NCBI RefSeq assembly: GCF_001571775.1
Contig: NZ_LRVM01000002.1
Coordinates: 124,001 to 188,000, forward strand
DNA length: 64,000 nucleotides
Direction of reading: 5' to 3'
From: Anaerotignum neopropionicum
GTDB lineage: Bacteria; Bacillota; Clostridia; Lachnospirales; Anaerotignaceae
A program made the translations under genes and the position numbers. Under the pieces are notes generated by a model. It had not been told where the DNA came from. It saw nothing but the letters and a program-made list of their open reading frames with translations, and ran no database searches. Below are positions 28,601 through 37,023 of this stretch, one piece after another. Every line of letters starts with the position of its first letter. Position 1 is the first letter of the stretch.

Positions 28601-29802
28601 TACAAGAACCACCAAGAATGGTAATTTCTTAGTAAATATCTCAGCTATTGCAAATGACGAAGATAATGACAAAACCACGCTTGAATGGGACGGACGTATG
28701 GCAGATGATTACTATTCTGTTGGTAGCCACATTATTAAGGTAAGAGCGAAGGATATTGCAAATACCTATTCCGAATGGGAAAGCATAACTTTTGATATTA
28801 TGAATCATGCACCTACGGTTACAGTAACAGCGGTTCCCACAAGAACTACGAAGAACAGTAATTTCTTAGTAAATATCTCAGCCACAGCAAATGATACTGA
28901 CGGTGATACAACGACCCTTGAATGGGATGGACGTACAGCAGATGATTACTATTCTGTTGGTAGTTACACTGTTAGAGTAAGAGCAAAAGACATTGCTGAT
29001 ACCTATTCTGCGTGGCAGGCTGTTACTTTTGAGGTTGTCAATCATACACCTATGGTTTCAATGACAGCAGTGCCTACAAGAACTGCAAAAAACGGAAATT
29101 TCTTTGTAAAAACTTCTGTTGCTGCTACGGATGCAGATGGGGATAAAACAACACTTGAGTGGAGTGGTAAAGCAAGTGACGATTATTATGCAATTGGCAC
29201 TCATACTATCAAGGTTAGAGCAAAAGATGAGGCCGGGGTTTATTCGGAATGGGTAAGCCAAACATTTACGATTAACAATTCAGCACCAACTACACCGGTG
29301 ATTACAAGAACCCCAAATGGTAATTGTGTAGCCCCCGGAAGCACTGTTACAATCTCAGCAAGCAGTACCGACCCCGATGGAGATACCGTCACATATATTT
29401 GGGAAGGACGAGATAGTGAAAGACAGTCTTATCCTCTCGGTAAAAATGTGGTGCGTGTAAAATCTGTTGATGCTACAGGTGCAGAATCACCTTGGGCTGC
29501 TATTGTATTCTTTGTAGCAGATGCAACCAATGGTGGCGGTATGACTTTAACAGGACCTGAATCCACTATTAATGAAAACGGTCTTGACGGCGCAACCATC
29601 ACAAAATATACCTTTACTGTACCACCTGTTAGTGGACATAGTGGTCAAGACTATGGTCGCGTGCGTGGCTATAACATTAAGACCAACCAATGGGATCAGT
29701 TAAGTTATGGCACAACAACCAACGGTATCACCTTTGACAATACCATTGAAGCGGGAATTTACTCAAAATTGGAGTTTTATTACTATACAAATCATAATTG
29801 TA
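25623..29802 (+). CDS. SLH-anchored repeat surface protein (exon 1, about 1393 residues)
   Basis: The protein begins with a signal peptide (MKLKLNKSTQVILIVCLVLM, with the cleavage site near GSAFA); ATG 25623 is chosen for this and for AAAGGAG upstream. Three SLH domains follow at about residues 30-200 (DGHWAENIIN, KGHWAEKEIN, DGFPDGTLKP), which should tether it to the cell-wall polysaccharide. A serine/glycine linker leads to six or seven beta-sandwich repeats of about 90 residues with a YTD start. Four PKD/cadherin-like repeats of about 80 residues follow, with the core WDGR-ADDYY-VG. It is a likely adhesin or aggregation factor for conjugation. The gene is split by a group II intron, and the last 17 codons are at 30613-30662. 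Confidence 0.88.
28340..29270 (+). repeat. Tandem coding repeat in the surface-protein gene
   Basis: Four repeats of about 230 bases encode near-identical segments (HAPTVTVTAVPTRTTKNGNF, then WDGR-ADDYY and SEWESITF). The DNA copies are similar enough to recombine, so the repeat number could vary between strains. Confidence 0.75.
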
Positions 29803-30612
29803 GTGCGACACGTTCCTAACTGAAAAGGTTAGGCGTCGATTGAAAGGAGGACAGATAATCGATAGAACTAATGCTCTGAGAAGTGGAATGACGGAGTAAC
29901 GTCCCGAAACGCTTCCCTTAATACTCCGACTGGCAATTTGAAATGTAATGAGAGAATTGTCAGACGCTCGGTGAAGTCGAGAGAGAGTTGCCCAAACAGG
30001 ACAAATATGTTGCTGTGGAAAGCTATTCAGCGATGAATGGTGCAACCTATATTGCGGAGGTCTATAAAATACCTACGGTGAGAATGGGCAGTTGCCCTGA
30101 CGAACTTGCGAATGTACGGGTCTAAAGTGGTGTATACAGAAATGTATATGTGCCTTCGGGCAAGTGCGTGAGGTAGAGTAAGAATTGCACTTATGAAATA
30201 CCTTATACTGTTACAGGCAGTATCCAGCGTACAGGCTTAAAGCAAGCACCTAAGGGTATCATGAACAGATAGGAGCATTGGAACGTGGTAAGCCGTAAAA
30301 CGTGGAGATGATTACACATCTGTGATGCGGTGGTGTCGAAGAACAATAAGCGCCTTTAATTACGGTGAAAGCGATGGCATGACCTTAAAAGACAGAACCA
30401 ATTTGTTAGAGGAATAGCCATTAGTCGTTAGTGATTTTAATTTGAAGTGATGTGAATTAAAAAATATCTTTTCTAAGAAATATGCAAATACACAAAGCAT
30501 AATCAAAATCAAAATCTTCTAACGATGGAACGCCGTGTGAAATGAAAGTTTCATGCACGGTGTGGGACGGGGGAAAATCCAGAGATGATTTCAAAGGATT
30601 ACCTATCGTCAT
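29803..30612 (+). mobile_element. Group II intron without ORF, about 810 bases
   Basis: The 5' end GTGCGAC is that of group IIB introns, and its first 32 bases are identical to those of the intron at 50998. A domain V hairpin lies at about 30531-30564 (CGCCGTG, GAAA loop, CACGGTG), and a domain VI with a bulged A follows. It has no reverse transcriptase gene. Removing 29803-30612 joins the codon A to TG and continues in frame for 16 residues to a stop at 30660. Splicing therefore needs a maturase in trans; the related intron at 50998 encodes one. Confidence 0.85.
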
Positions 30613-30662
30613 TGTACAACAAATCCAACATTACTTATTCTGTTGAATATTACTTTGAGTAA
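30613..30662 (+). CDS. Surface-protein gene, exon 2 (last 17 codons)
   Basis: After intron removal, codon A+TG (M) is followed by YNKSNITYSVEYYFE and TAA at 30660-30662. The ribosome binding site for pcfB follows soon after. In the unspliced RNA the protein ends six codons into the intron with CSATRS. Confidence 0.75.
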
Positions 30663-30689
30663 GTATTTTCCGATGGAAGGAGTGGTTTT

Positions 30690-31142
30690 TTGCAAGAAGA
30701 TATAAACCATAGAAGCATAACCTTTGCTGTAAACAGCTCTAAGATGACAGGGAAGTTGTTGCTAAAGCTAATCAAGCTATATCTTGCACACCAAAAGGAA
30801 CTGCCCCACGGTAAACAGACGGTCAAACAGCTCGCAAAGCACGGTCAAGGGATGACAAACATTGAGGTTACGAATAAAAATATCAAGTGTTTTGAAAAGT
30901 ATGCGAAAAAATACGGCGTGGATTTTGCTCTCAAAAAAGACATTACCGAAACACCACCTAAGTATCTTGTTTTTTTTAAGGCAAAAGATAATGATGCTAT
31001 TCTCTCTGCTTTTAAGGAATTTACAGCAGACAGAATGCGAAAGGCTGAAAAACCGTCCGTATTGCAAGAACTACGGGAACAAAAAGAAAAAATCAAAAAT
31101 GCCGTGGTGGAAAAGGTCAAGAAAAAGGAGCAGGTGCGATGA
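30690..31142 (+). CDS. pcfB: PcfB-like (DUF3801) conjugation protein
   Basis: A 150-residue protein from TTG 30690 with GGAGTGG as ribosome binding site. The pattern (GQTVKQLAKHGQ-like, VTNKNIKCFEKYAKKYGVDF, and a lysine-rich tail) is that of PcfB/DUF3801 proteins. These are relaxosome-channel adaptors encoded just before VirD4 in Tn1549-like ICEs and pCF10. The stop overlaps the start of virD4 by four bases, so the two are translationally coupled. Confidence 0.85.
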   Translation: MQEDINHRSITFAVNSSKMTGKLLLKLIKLYLAHQKELPHGKQTVKQLAKHGQGMTNIEVTNKNIKCFEKYAKKYGVDFALKKDITETPPKYLVFFKAKDNDAILSAFKEFTADRMRKAEKPSVLQELREQKEKIKNAVVEKVKKKEQVR

Positions 31143-32107
31143 CAGATAAATGGAAAAAACTAATAATTCTGCAAATTCCGTATCTGTTCATCGGCTTGTT
31201 TATGACTAAGGTGGTGCAGGGCTTCCGCCTTGCGAATGGTGTAGATTTATCAGAAAAGCTACTTCATATTGATGATGGATTTGCCCTTGCTTTTAAAAGC
31301 TATTTTCCAAGTTTTCACCCTGCAGATTTACTTTTCGGACTGCTTATTGCAGTTGTTATAAGGCTTGTGGTGTACATACGAGGGAAAAGTGCAAAAAAGT
31401 ATAGGCACGGTAGAGAGTACGGCTCTGCTCGTTTTGGTACTCCAAAGGATATTGAGCCGTTTGTCGACCCTGTATTTGAAAACAATATTATTCTCACCAA
31501 AACTGAAAGCCTAACAATGAGCAGTAGGACCAAGAACCCAAAGGATGCGAGAAACAAAAATGTTCTGATTATAGGGGGTTCGGGTAGTGGTAAAACAAGA
31601 TTTTGGTTGAAACCCAACCTTATGCAGTGCCATTCTTCATACGTTGTCACTGATCCCAAGGGTAGTATTGTAATCGAGTGTGGGAATTTGCTATTGAAAG
31701 AGGGTTATAAAATCAAAATTCTCAACACCATTAACTTCAAAAAGTCGATGAAATACAATCCTTTTTCATATATCCGATCAGAAAAAGATATTTTGAAGCT
31801 GGTTACAACTCTAATTACCAATACCAAGGGCGACGGCAAAAGTGGCGATGATTTTTGGCAAAAAGCTGAAACTTTGCTCTATACAGCATTGATTGGATAC
31901 ATCTATTATGAAGCACCAGAGGAAGAAAAGAATTTTAACACCCTTATTGAAATGATTAACGCAAGTGAGGTGAGAGAAGATGATGAGAACTTTAAAAATT
32001 CCGTGGATAGAGTGTTTGAACTCTTGGAGAAGAAGTCCCCAGACCACTTTGCAGTAAGGCAGTATGCAAAATATAAGCTAGCTGCCGGTGATATATGCTC
32101 TAAGTGA
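31139..32107 (+). pseudogene. virD4: VirD4 coupling protein of element B, N-terminal part
   Basis: A typical Tn1549-type VirD4 up to residue 317: two membrane segments (about 10-30 and 60-85), RFGTPKDIEPF and Walker A GGSGSGKT near residue 150. At HFAVRQYAKYKLAAG it runs into element B1 (GDICSK, stop). The C-terminal part, starting with the same glycine codon, is found at 50007. The gene is therefore split by an 18-kb insertion after codon 317. Unless B1 leaves, element B has no coupling ATPase of its own. Confidence 0.9.
32087..32088 (+). other. Left attachment core of element B1
   Basis: GG in GCTGCCGGTGATATATGC; the virD4 sequence stops here and element sequence begins. Confidence 0.7.
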
Positions 32108-32162
32108 CTTCTTAATCATGATTTTGTCATGGTTAGTGAAGCAATCACTTAGAGCATTTTTG
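32095..32162 (+). terminator. Insulating hairpin at the left end of B1
   Basis: ATGCTCTAAGTGA (32095-32107) and TCACTTAGAGCAT (32145-32157) are perfect complements, with an inner CATGA/TCATG stem and a T-tract behind. It should stop host or ICE transcription before the recombinase gene, and it also makes the stop codon of the truncated VirD4. Confidence 0.75.
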
Positions 32163-32179
32163 TTTCAGGAGGTACAGCC

Positions 32180-34060
32180 ATGAGAAATGAAAAAATTACC
32201 CCACTGTACGAGCGCCTGAGCCGGGACGATGAGTTACAGGGCGAGAGCAACTCCATATCCAACCAAAAACAGATGTTAGAGGATTTTGCCCGCCGGAACG
32301 GGCTGCCCAACCCTACGCACTTTACCGATGATGGTATCTCAGGCACCCGTTTTGACCGCCCCGGATTTTTGGCGATGATGGAGGAAGTGGAGGCAGGGCG
32401 TGTAGAGGCAATCGTCATCAAGGACATGAGCCGGTTAGGACGCGACTATCTGAAGGTCGGTCAAGTTATGGAGGTTTTGCGGCAGCGAGGCGTTCGTCTG
32501 ATTGCCATCAACGACGGTGTGGACAGTCTGAAAGGCGATGACGATTTTACCCCGTTCCGCAACATTATGAATGAATTTTACGCCCGTGATACCAGCCGGA
32601 AAATCCGCTCTGTGTTTAAGTCAAAAGGCATGAGTGGCAAGCACCTGACCGGCACTGTGATTTACGGCTACTTATGGGACGAAAAACGGGAGCATTGGCT
32701 GGTAGATGAGGAAGCCGCCGAAGTGGTACGCCGTATCTTTTCCCTCACGCTGGAGGGATATGGGCCTTATCAGATCGCCTGCAAATTATCCACAGACCGG
32801 ATTGAAATTCCTGTCGTACACCTTGCCCGCTTCAACGAGGGTGTGAACCGTTCAAAGCCGGTCAAAGCCCCCTATGGATGGGGATCATCTACCATCGTGA
32901 ACATTTTGAAAAAACGAGAGTATTTAGGGCATACCATCAATTTCAAGACCCGCAAGCACTTTAAGGACAAGAAAAGCCACTATGTTTCTGAGGACGAATG
33001 GACGATCTTTGAGAATACCCATGAAGCCATTATCGACCAGCAGACCTTTGATTTGGCGCAGAAAATCCGCAGCAATGTACGGCGTTATCCAAACGGCTGG
33101 GGCGAAGCGGCTCCCCTCACAGGCTTGCTCTATTGTGCCGATTGCGGCGGCAAGATGTATGTCCACCGCACCAACAATGGCAAGCGGGTTTCTCAATATA
33201 CCTGTTCCAATTATACCAAAGTTCCGTGTGGGACACTATGCCCTACACAACACCGTATCAATGAGAGTGCTGTCCTGACATTGGTTTCCGACACGCTTAG
33301 GGCTATCGCTGAATATTCCAAAAATGACCGGACGGAATTTATTCACACTGTTCAGGAGACGCAGGTTGCTCAACAGAGTGCCGATATATCGAAAAAGCGC
33401 AGGCGTATGGCTGCTGCCCAAAAGAGAGCCGGAGAACTGGAAAAACTGATTTGCAAAATCTATGAGGACAACGCCCTCGGCAAGCTGCCGGATGCACGAT
33501 ATAGGGCACTTGATGCACAGTATACCAAAGAGCAGGACGCACTTGAGATTGAAATTGCAGAGCTAGAAAAGGCTGTTACCGGCTATGAGCAGAGCCAGAA
33601 ATCCGCAGAGAAATTTATAGCCCTAATTGATAAGTATGAGAATTTTGACACTCTGACAAACACCATGCTCAACGAGTTTGTAGAGAAAATCCTTGTCCAC
33701 GAACGCGCCCGAAAAGGCAGCCAGGACACCACGCAGGAAATTGAAATCTACTTCAATTTTTTAGGGCGCTATATCCCACCATCCTTACAGCCGGTTCCTT
33801 TAACCCCGGAGGAACAGGAAGAACTGCAGAAAAAAGAAGAACGCAAGGACAGGCTTCATCAGAATTATTTGAAGCGGAAAGCCAGCGGCGCACAGAAACA
33901 GTATGAGGACAAAATCAAGGCGAAGAAAAAAGCGGAAATGGACGCTAAGAAAGCCCTGATCCGGGCTGAGGATATGAATAAAGGTGTTTTTTCTACTATC
34001 GGTCAGCTACCAAAAGAAGAACCGCGCAAAGGCAGCATAGCAGCCAGCGCAGCAGTCTAA
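32180..34060 (+). CDS. Large serine recombinase of element B1 (TnpX/TndX-like)
   Basis: A 626-residue serine recombinase that should excise and integrate B1. The catalytic serine is in YERLSRDDE (S14), followed by DMSRLGRDY and FNEFYARDTS-like segments. A recombinase domain (about 165-270), a zinc ribbon (LYCADCGGKMYVHR and the CSNY/CGT cysteines) and a long coiled coil follow, then a DUF4368-like C-terminus. The start ATG 32180 has AGGAGG. It belongs to the group that uses a two-base GA or GG crossover. Unlike the third recombinase of element A it is complete. Confidence 0.92.
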   Translation: MRNEKITPLYERLSRDDELQGESNSISNQKQMLEDFARRNGLPNPTHFTDDGISGTRFDRPGFLAMMEEVEAGRVEAIVIKDMSRLGRDYLKVGQVMEVLRQRGVRLIAINDGVDSLKGDDDFTPFRNIMNEFYARDTSRKIRSVFKSKGMSGKHLTGTVIYGYLWDEKREHWLVDEEAAEVVRRIFSLTLEGYGPYQIACKLSTDRIEIPVVHLARFNEGVNRSKPVKAPYGWGSSTIVNILKKREYLGHTINFKTRKHFKDKKSHYVSEDEWTIFENTHEAIIDQQTFDLAQKIRSNVRRYPNGWGEAAPLTGLLYCADCGGKMYVHRTNNGKRVSQYTCSNYTKVPCGTLCPTQHRINESAVLTLVSDTLRAIAEYSKNDRTEFIHTVQETQVAQQSADISKKRRRMAAAQKRAGELEKLICKIYEDNALGKLPDARYRALDAQYTKEQDALEIEIAELEKAVTGYEQSQKSAEKFIALIDKYENFDTLTNTMLNEFVEKILVHERARKGSQDTTQEIEIYFNFLGRYIPPSLQPVPLTPEEQEELQKKEERKDRLHQNYLKRKASGAQKQYEDKIKAKKKAEMDAKKALIRAEDMNKGVFSTIGQLPKEEPRKGSIAASAAV

Positions 34061-34080
34061 TCATCACGAAGCAAAGGAGA

Positions 34081-34440
34081 ATGAATATGAGTAAGTTGAC
34101 GTACATTCGTTGTGGAGATTATGATATACCCAACCTAAAACTTTCTGAACCGCCGGAAACTTCTATCGGCAAGTACGGCAGAATGCGAAAATCCTACCTA
34201 AAGGAACATCGCCCCATTCTCTATAACCATCTGCTGATGAGCGAGAAGCTGTATCCACACCTGTTAGAGATTGAGCGGACAGCACAGGGGCGTGTGGAAA
34301 CCATGTTGCCCCGCATGATGGAGGCGGCGGACGTCATTGAGGAACTGAAAGCCCGTGACCCCATGCGCTGGGTGGGCCTGATGAACACGCTGAAAGCTCA
34401 GGCGGAGGAAATTGTGCTGACAGAGCTGATTTATCAATAA
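34081..34440 (+). CDS. tnpV: TnpV-like transposon protein
   Basis: A 119-residue protein with the TnpV pattern: YIRCGDYDIPNLKL, IGKYGRMRKSYLKEHRP and EEIVLTELIY. It lies 21 bases behind the recombinase, as in Tn4451 and Tn4453. Its function is unknown. The second copy in this window (54201) is about half identical. Confidence 0.9.
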   Translation: MNMSKLTYIRCGDYDIPNLKLSEPPETSIGKYGRMRKSYLKEHRPILYNHLLMSEKLYPHLLEIERTAQGRVETMLPRMMEAADVIEELKARDPMRWVGLMNTLKAQAEEIVLTELIYQ

Positions 34441-34552
34441 TTTTGCAAGCGGAGGCTGCTACTCTTGCGGCCTCTGTTTGTTTTGCAATTCCGCCACATC
34501 TTTTCCTTGAACTTTTATCCTAAATGAAATATAAAGAATATGTCGTCAGAGG

Positions 34553-34600
34553 TTGACGAGAGCAAAAAAACAATTTAACATATAATTAGTTACCGCTAAC
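34553..34600 (+). promoter_or_regulatory. Promoter and operator of the araC-type gene
   Basis: TTGACG (34553-34558) and TAACAT (34576-34581) are 17 bases apart. Just downstream TTAGTTACCGCTAAC (34586-34600) is an imperfect palindrome that is repeated before the transporter operon. This suggests autoregulation by the AraC-type protein. The 180-base gap also holds a weak GAGGC/GGCCTC stem after tnpV. Confidence 0.6.
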
Positions 34601-34620
34601 CAAAAAGGAGGAAGATATGA

Positions 34621-35571
34621 GTGAAAGAGTTACATGGAACAGAATGGTACGGTGAATATGCTACGCTAACTGATGAACATAATGATTATGTTCAAATCGA
34701 ATATAAATGTAATGGAACAGGTCGTCTCTATGACTACACTCTTTTCCCTGGTATTGACTTAATTTTTATGGATTTTAACTGCTCAGATACATTCCATGAG
34801 CCTATTCCTAATAAGAATATCATCGAAATCCGTCATTACCAAAAAGGACGCGTTGAGTTTGAGCTAAGAAATAATAAAGTTTTCCACATGAAAGAGGGAG
34901 AATTTTGCATCAATGCCCTTGCTAATATTCCTGCGGCCTATTCCTTTCCCTTTGGATATAGTGTAGGACTAAGCTGTGTGATTGATAAGGATTCTGTCGA
35001 TGTGGAAACACAACAGATTTTTTCGTACTACAACATTGATGTTCTAAATCTCGGACGAGAATTGGAATTAGAAAAAAAGTGGTTTTTATGTCGGACACCA
35101 CAGCGATTATTACATATCTTCGATGAACTGTACGCTGCAAAAGGTGTTGAAGGGCGAGATTATTTCCGTATCAAATTATTGGAACTCTTTTATCATATCA
35201 AACAGCTGCGGATTGAAGATCAGTATGAGGCAACATATTATGCCAAAGAACAAATTGAAATCATCAAACGCATCCGCCAACAGCTCATAGAAAACCTCGA
35301 CAAAAAAATATCCATAGAAGAACTTTTGCGAAAGGAGCCAATGAGCAAGGTCACATTTCAAGCTATTTTCAAACAGATTTATGGCGATACGCCCTATGCA
35401 CATATCAAAAAGTATAAAATGAATCTTGCGGCTGTTTATTTGCAGGAAACAGATCAATCAATCACGCAAATAGCCGGTGAACTTGGATATTCAAATATTA
35501 GTAAGTTTGCGAGGGCTTTTCAAGAAGTGTTTGGAATGCTTCCAAAGGATTACCGTAAAGCAAAAAAGTGA
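34621..35571 (+). CDS. AraC/XylS-family transcriptional regulator
   Basis: A 316-residue regulator from GTG 34621 with AAGGAGGAAG upstream. The last 100 residues hold two HTH motifs (ISIEELLRKEPMSKVTFQAIFKQ, and ITQIAGELGYSNISKFARAF) typical of AraC/YbtA-like proteins. The N-terminal 190 residues would sense a ligand. It stands before the transporter operon, and the same palindrome lies before both genes. In YbtA-type systems the ligand is a metal-siderophore complex; here that is inference. Confidence 0.88.
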   Translation: MKELHGTEWYGEYATLTDEHNDYVQIEYKCNGTGRLYDYTLFPGIDLIFMDFNCSDTFHEPIPNKNIIEIRHYQKGRVEFELRNNKVFHMKEGEFCINALANIPAAYSFPFGYSVGLSCVIDKDSVDVETQQIFSYYNIDVLNLGRELELEKKWFLCRTPQRLLHIFDELYAAKGVEGRDYFRIKLLELFYHIKQLRIEDQYEATYYAKEQIEIIKRIRQQLIENLDKKISIEELLRKEPMSKVTFQAIFKQIYGDTPYAHIKKYKMNLAAVYLQETDQSITQIAGELGYSNISKFARAFQEVFGMLPKDYRKAKK

Positions 35572-35614
35572 TTTAACTTTTGAGCTGTTTTCTTGATTTA
35601 CATTTCCCTTTGGA

Positions 35615-35683
35615 GTAGTTAGAGACTGCAAACCGGTGTAAAATGACAGTGTAGTTAGTTATTGCTAACTACACTGTCATTTT
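35615..35683 (+). promoter_or_regulatory. AraC-type operator and 19-bp inverted repeat before the transporter operon
   Basis: AAAATGACAGTGTAGTTAG (35640-35658) and its exact complement (35665-35683) surround TTATTG. Its centre TTAGTTATTGCTAAC (35655-35669) repeats the palindrome at 34586. Another GTAGTTAG half-site lies 36 bases upstream (35615-35622), and TAAAAT at 35639 may be a -10 box. The long stem with a following T-tract could also act as an attenuator. Confidence 0.7.
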
Positions 35684-35703
35684 ATTTTAAGGAGGTTTCA
35701 AAG

Positions 35704-36315
35704 ATGGAACAAATGGTAAAGAAAAAAATTGGCGTTCGAGATATTATGACGATTGCCGCAATGATGGTCATCAATTTTGCAATTGCAATGGTGATTGGTA
35801 TGGTTACATTGCCTTTCCCAGCAGTATATTTATACGGCTCTGCTGGTATTGATGCCTTTATTGGAGCAACATTTTATTTGGTTGCGGCAAATCGCATCAA
35901 CAAACATGGATTGTTGTTTGCTTGGGCTGCTGTTTATGGACTAATCCAAGGTGTTATGGGTTATATGTTCTTGGTTCCCTATTTCTTGATTGTAGCCCTC
36001 ATTGCTGAGTTATGCATGGTTGGCAAGAATACATACCGAAGTGCAGTTCGTAACCGAATTGGTTGGATGGTCAACTCAATCGGAAATTTTGTAGGCTGTG
36101 CCGTACCGCTGTGGTGGTCTTGGGACAGCTATCAGGAAATGGCAGCAAGCAGCGGTTTTGATGCAAATACCTTGAATATGCAGCTCTCTATGGTGACTTC
36201 TCCGGCGCTCATGCTTTTAGGTATTGTCATTACTGCGGTTCTCGCAATTCTTGGTACGTTGTTCGGCCAGCGCCTGCTCAGAAAGCATTTCCAAAAAGCT
36301 GGCATTGTAGGATGA
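35704..36315 (+). CDS. MptD-family ECF transporter S component
   Basis: A 203-residue membrane protein with five or six hydrophobic segments (for example IMTIAAMMVINFAIAMVIGM, and a C-terminal LMLLGIVITAVLAILGTLFG). It matches the MptD family, the substrate-binding subunit of ECF-type importers. I chose ATG 35704 because AAGGAGG is spaced for it. It overlaps the next gene by four bases. The substrate is not known from sequence; metal or a small metal carrier fits the neighbouring DtxR-like regulator. Confidence 0.82.
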   Translation: MEQMVKKKIGVRDIMTIAAMMVINFAIAMVIGMVTLPFPAVYLYGSAGIDAFIGATFYLVAANRINKHGLLFAWAAVYGLIQGVMGYMFLVPYFLIVALIAELCMVGKNTYRSAVRNRIGWMVNSIGNFVGCAVPLWWSWDSYQEMAASSGFDANTLNMQLSMVTSPALMLLGIVITAVLAILGTLFGQRLLRKHFQKAGIVG

Positions 36316-37013
36316 TGGCCGGAGAAAAAAAGCAAAGGCGGATTGACCGGATTGACGGGCGCACAGTTCTTTTCCTGACGCTGTGCGCCTGCCTTGTGAC
36401 TTTCCTTACCACGAGTTTTTGGGGACATGGGATTTTTACCTTTTGGATTTTTCTGATCCTGTGCTGGTTCGGCTTGTATAAGCAGGCTATTGGATGCTTT
36501 GCGGTCTATTTGGTAGCGATTGTATGGCTGATGATCGAGACAAAGTATCCGATCAGTATCCCATCACCGCTGTTACTCAGCATGATTTACAAGCTGCTAC
36601 TACCCGCTATGCCAGCCTATCTTCTGGCGAAAATTCCGTCCGGGAAACTGACGGCCAGCTTGAGGAAAATGCCGATCCCCACCCGTATCATGCTTGTTTT
36701 GATCGTCATGCTCCGCTTTGCTCCGACTGTGCTGCATGAATTTGGAGAAGTCAGGGAAGCCATGAAAATCCGTGGCTTCTTAAAATCGGTTGGCAATGTT
36801 TTGAGGCATCCAATGGACACGTTGGAATACGCCATTGTTCCGATGGTGTTCCGCTCCTTAAAGATCGCGGACGAGTTAGCCGCTTCTGCCATTGTCAGGG
36901 GAATTGAAAGCCCCTACAAGAAAGAAAGCTACTATGTCAGCCGGATCGCTGCGCTGGATTACTTTTTGATTGTTGTCAGCGTGGGAGCTGCCGTGTGCTG
37001 CTGTCTTTTATAG
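36312..37013 (+). CDS. ECF transporter transmembrane component (EcfT-like)
   Basis: A 233-residue membrane protein with four to five transmembrane segments and the cytoplasmic coupling region. EcfT-type signatures are the A-x-R-G-like helices AMKIRGFLKS and ASAIVRGIESP. It joins the S component to the ATPase subunits. The start overlaps the MptD gene (ATGATG), and the ATPase gene follows after 10 bases. Confidence 0.85.
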   Translation: MMAGEKKQRRIDRIDGRTVLFLTLCACLVTFLTTSFWGHGIFTFWIFLILCWFGLYKQAIGCFAVYLVAIVWLMIETKYPISIPSPLLLSMIYKLLLPAMPAYLLAKIPSGKLTASLRKMPIPTRIMLVLIVMLRFAPTVLHEFGEVREAMKIRGFLKSVGNVLRHPMDTLEYAIVPMVFRSLKIADELAASAIVRGIESPYKKESYYVSRIAALDYFLIVVSVGAAVCCCLL

Positions 37014-37023
37014 GAGGAATGGA

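Noticed and set aside
28340..29270. Repeats considered as a CRISPR array
   Set aside because: The repeat unit is about 230 bases and lies in frame in a surface-protein gene. No short repeats with unique spacers occur anywhere in the window.
32101..32179. The foreign six residues at the end of the virD4 fragment as a natural C-terminus
   Set aside because: The rest of the protein is found in frame at 50007, so the short end is made by the insertion.
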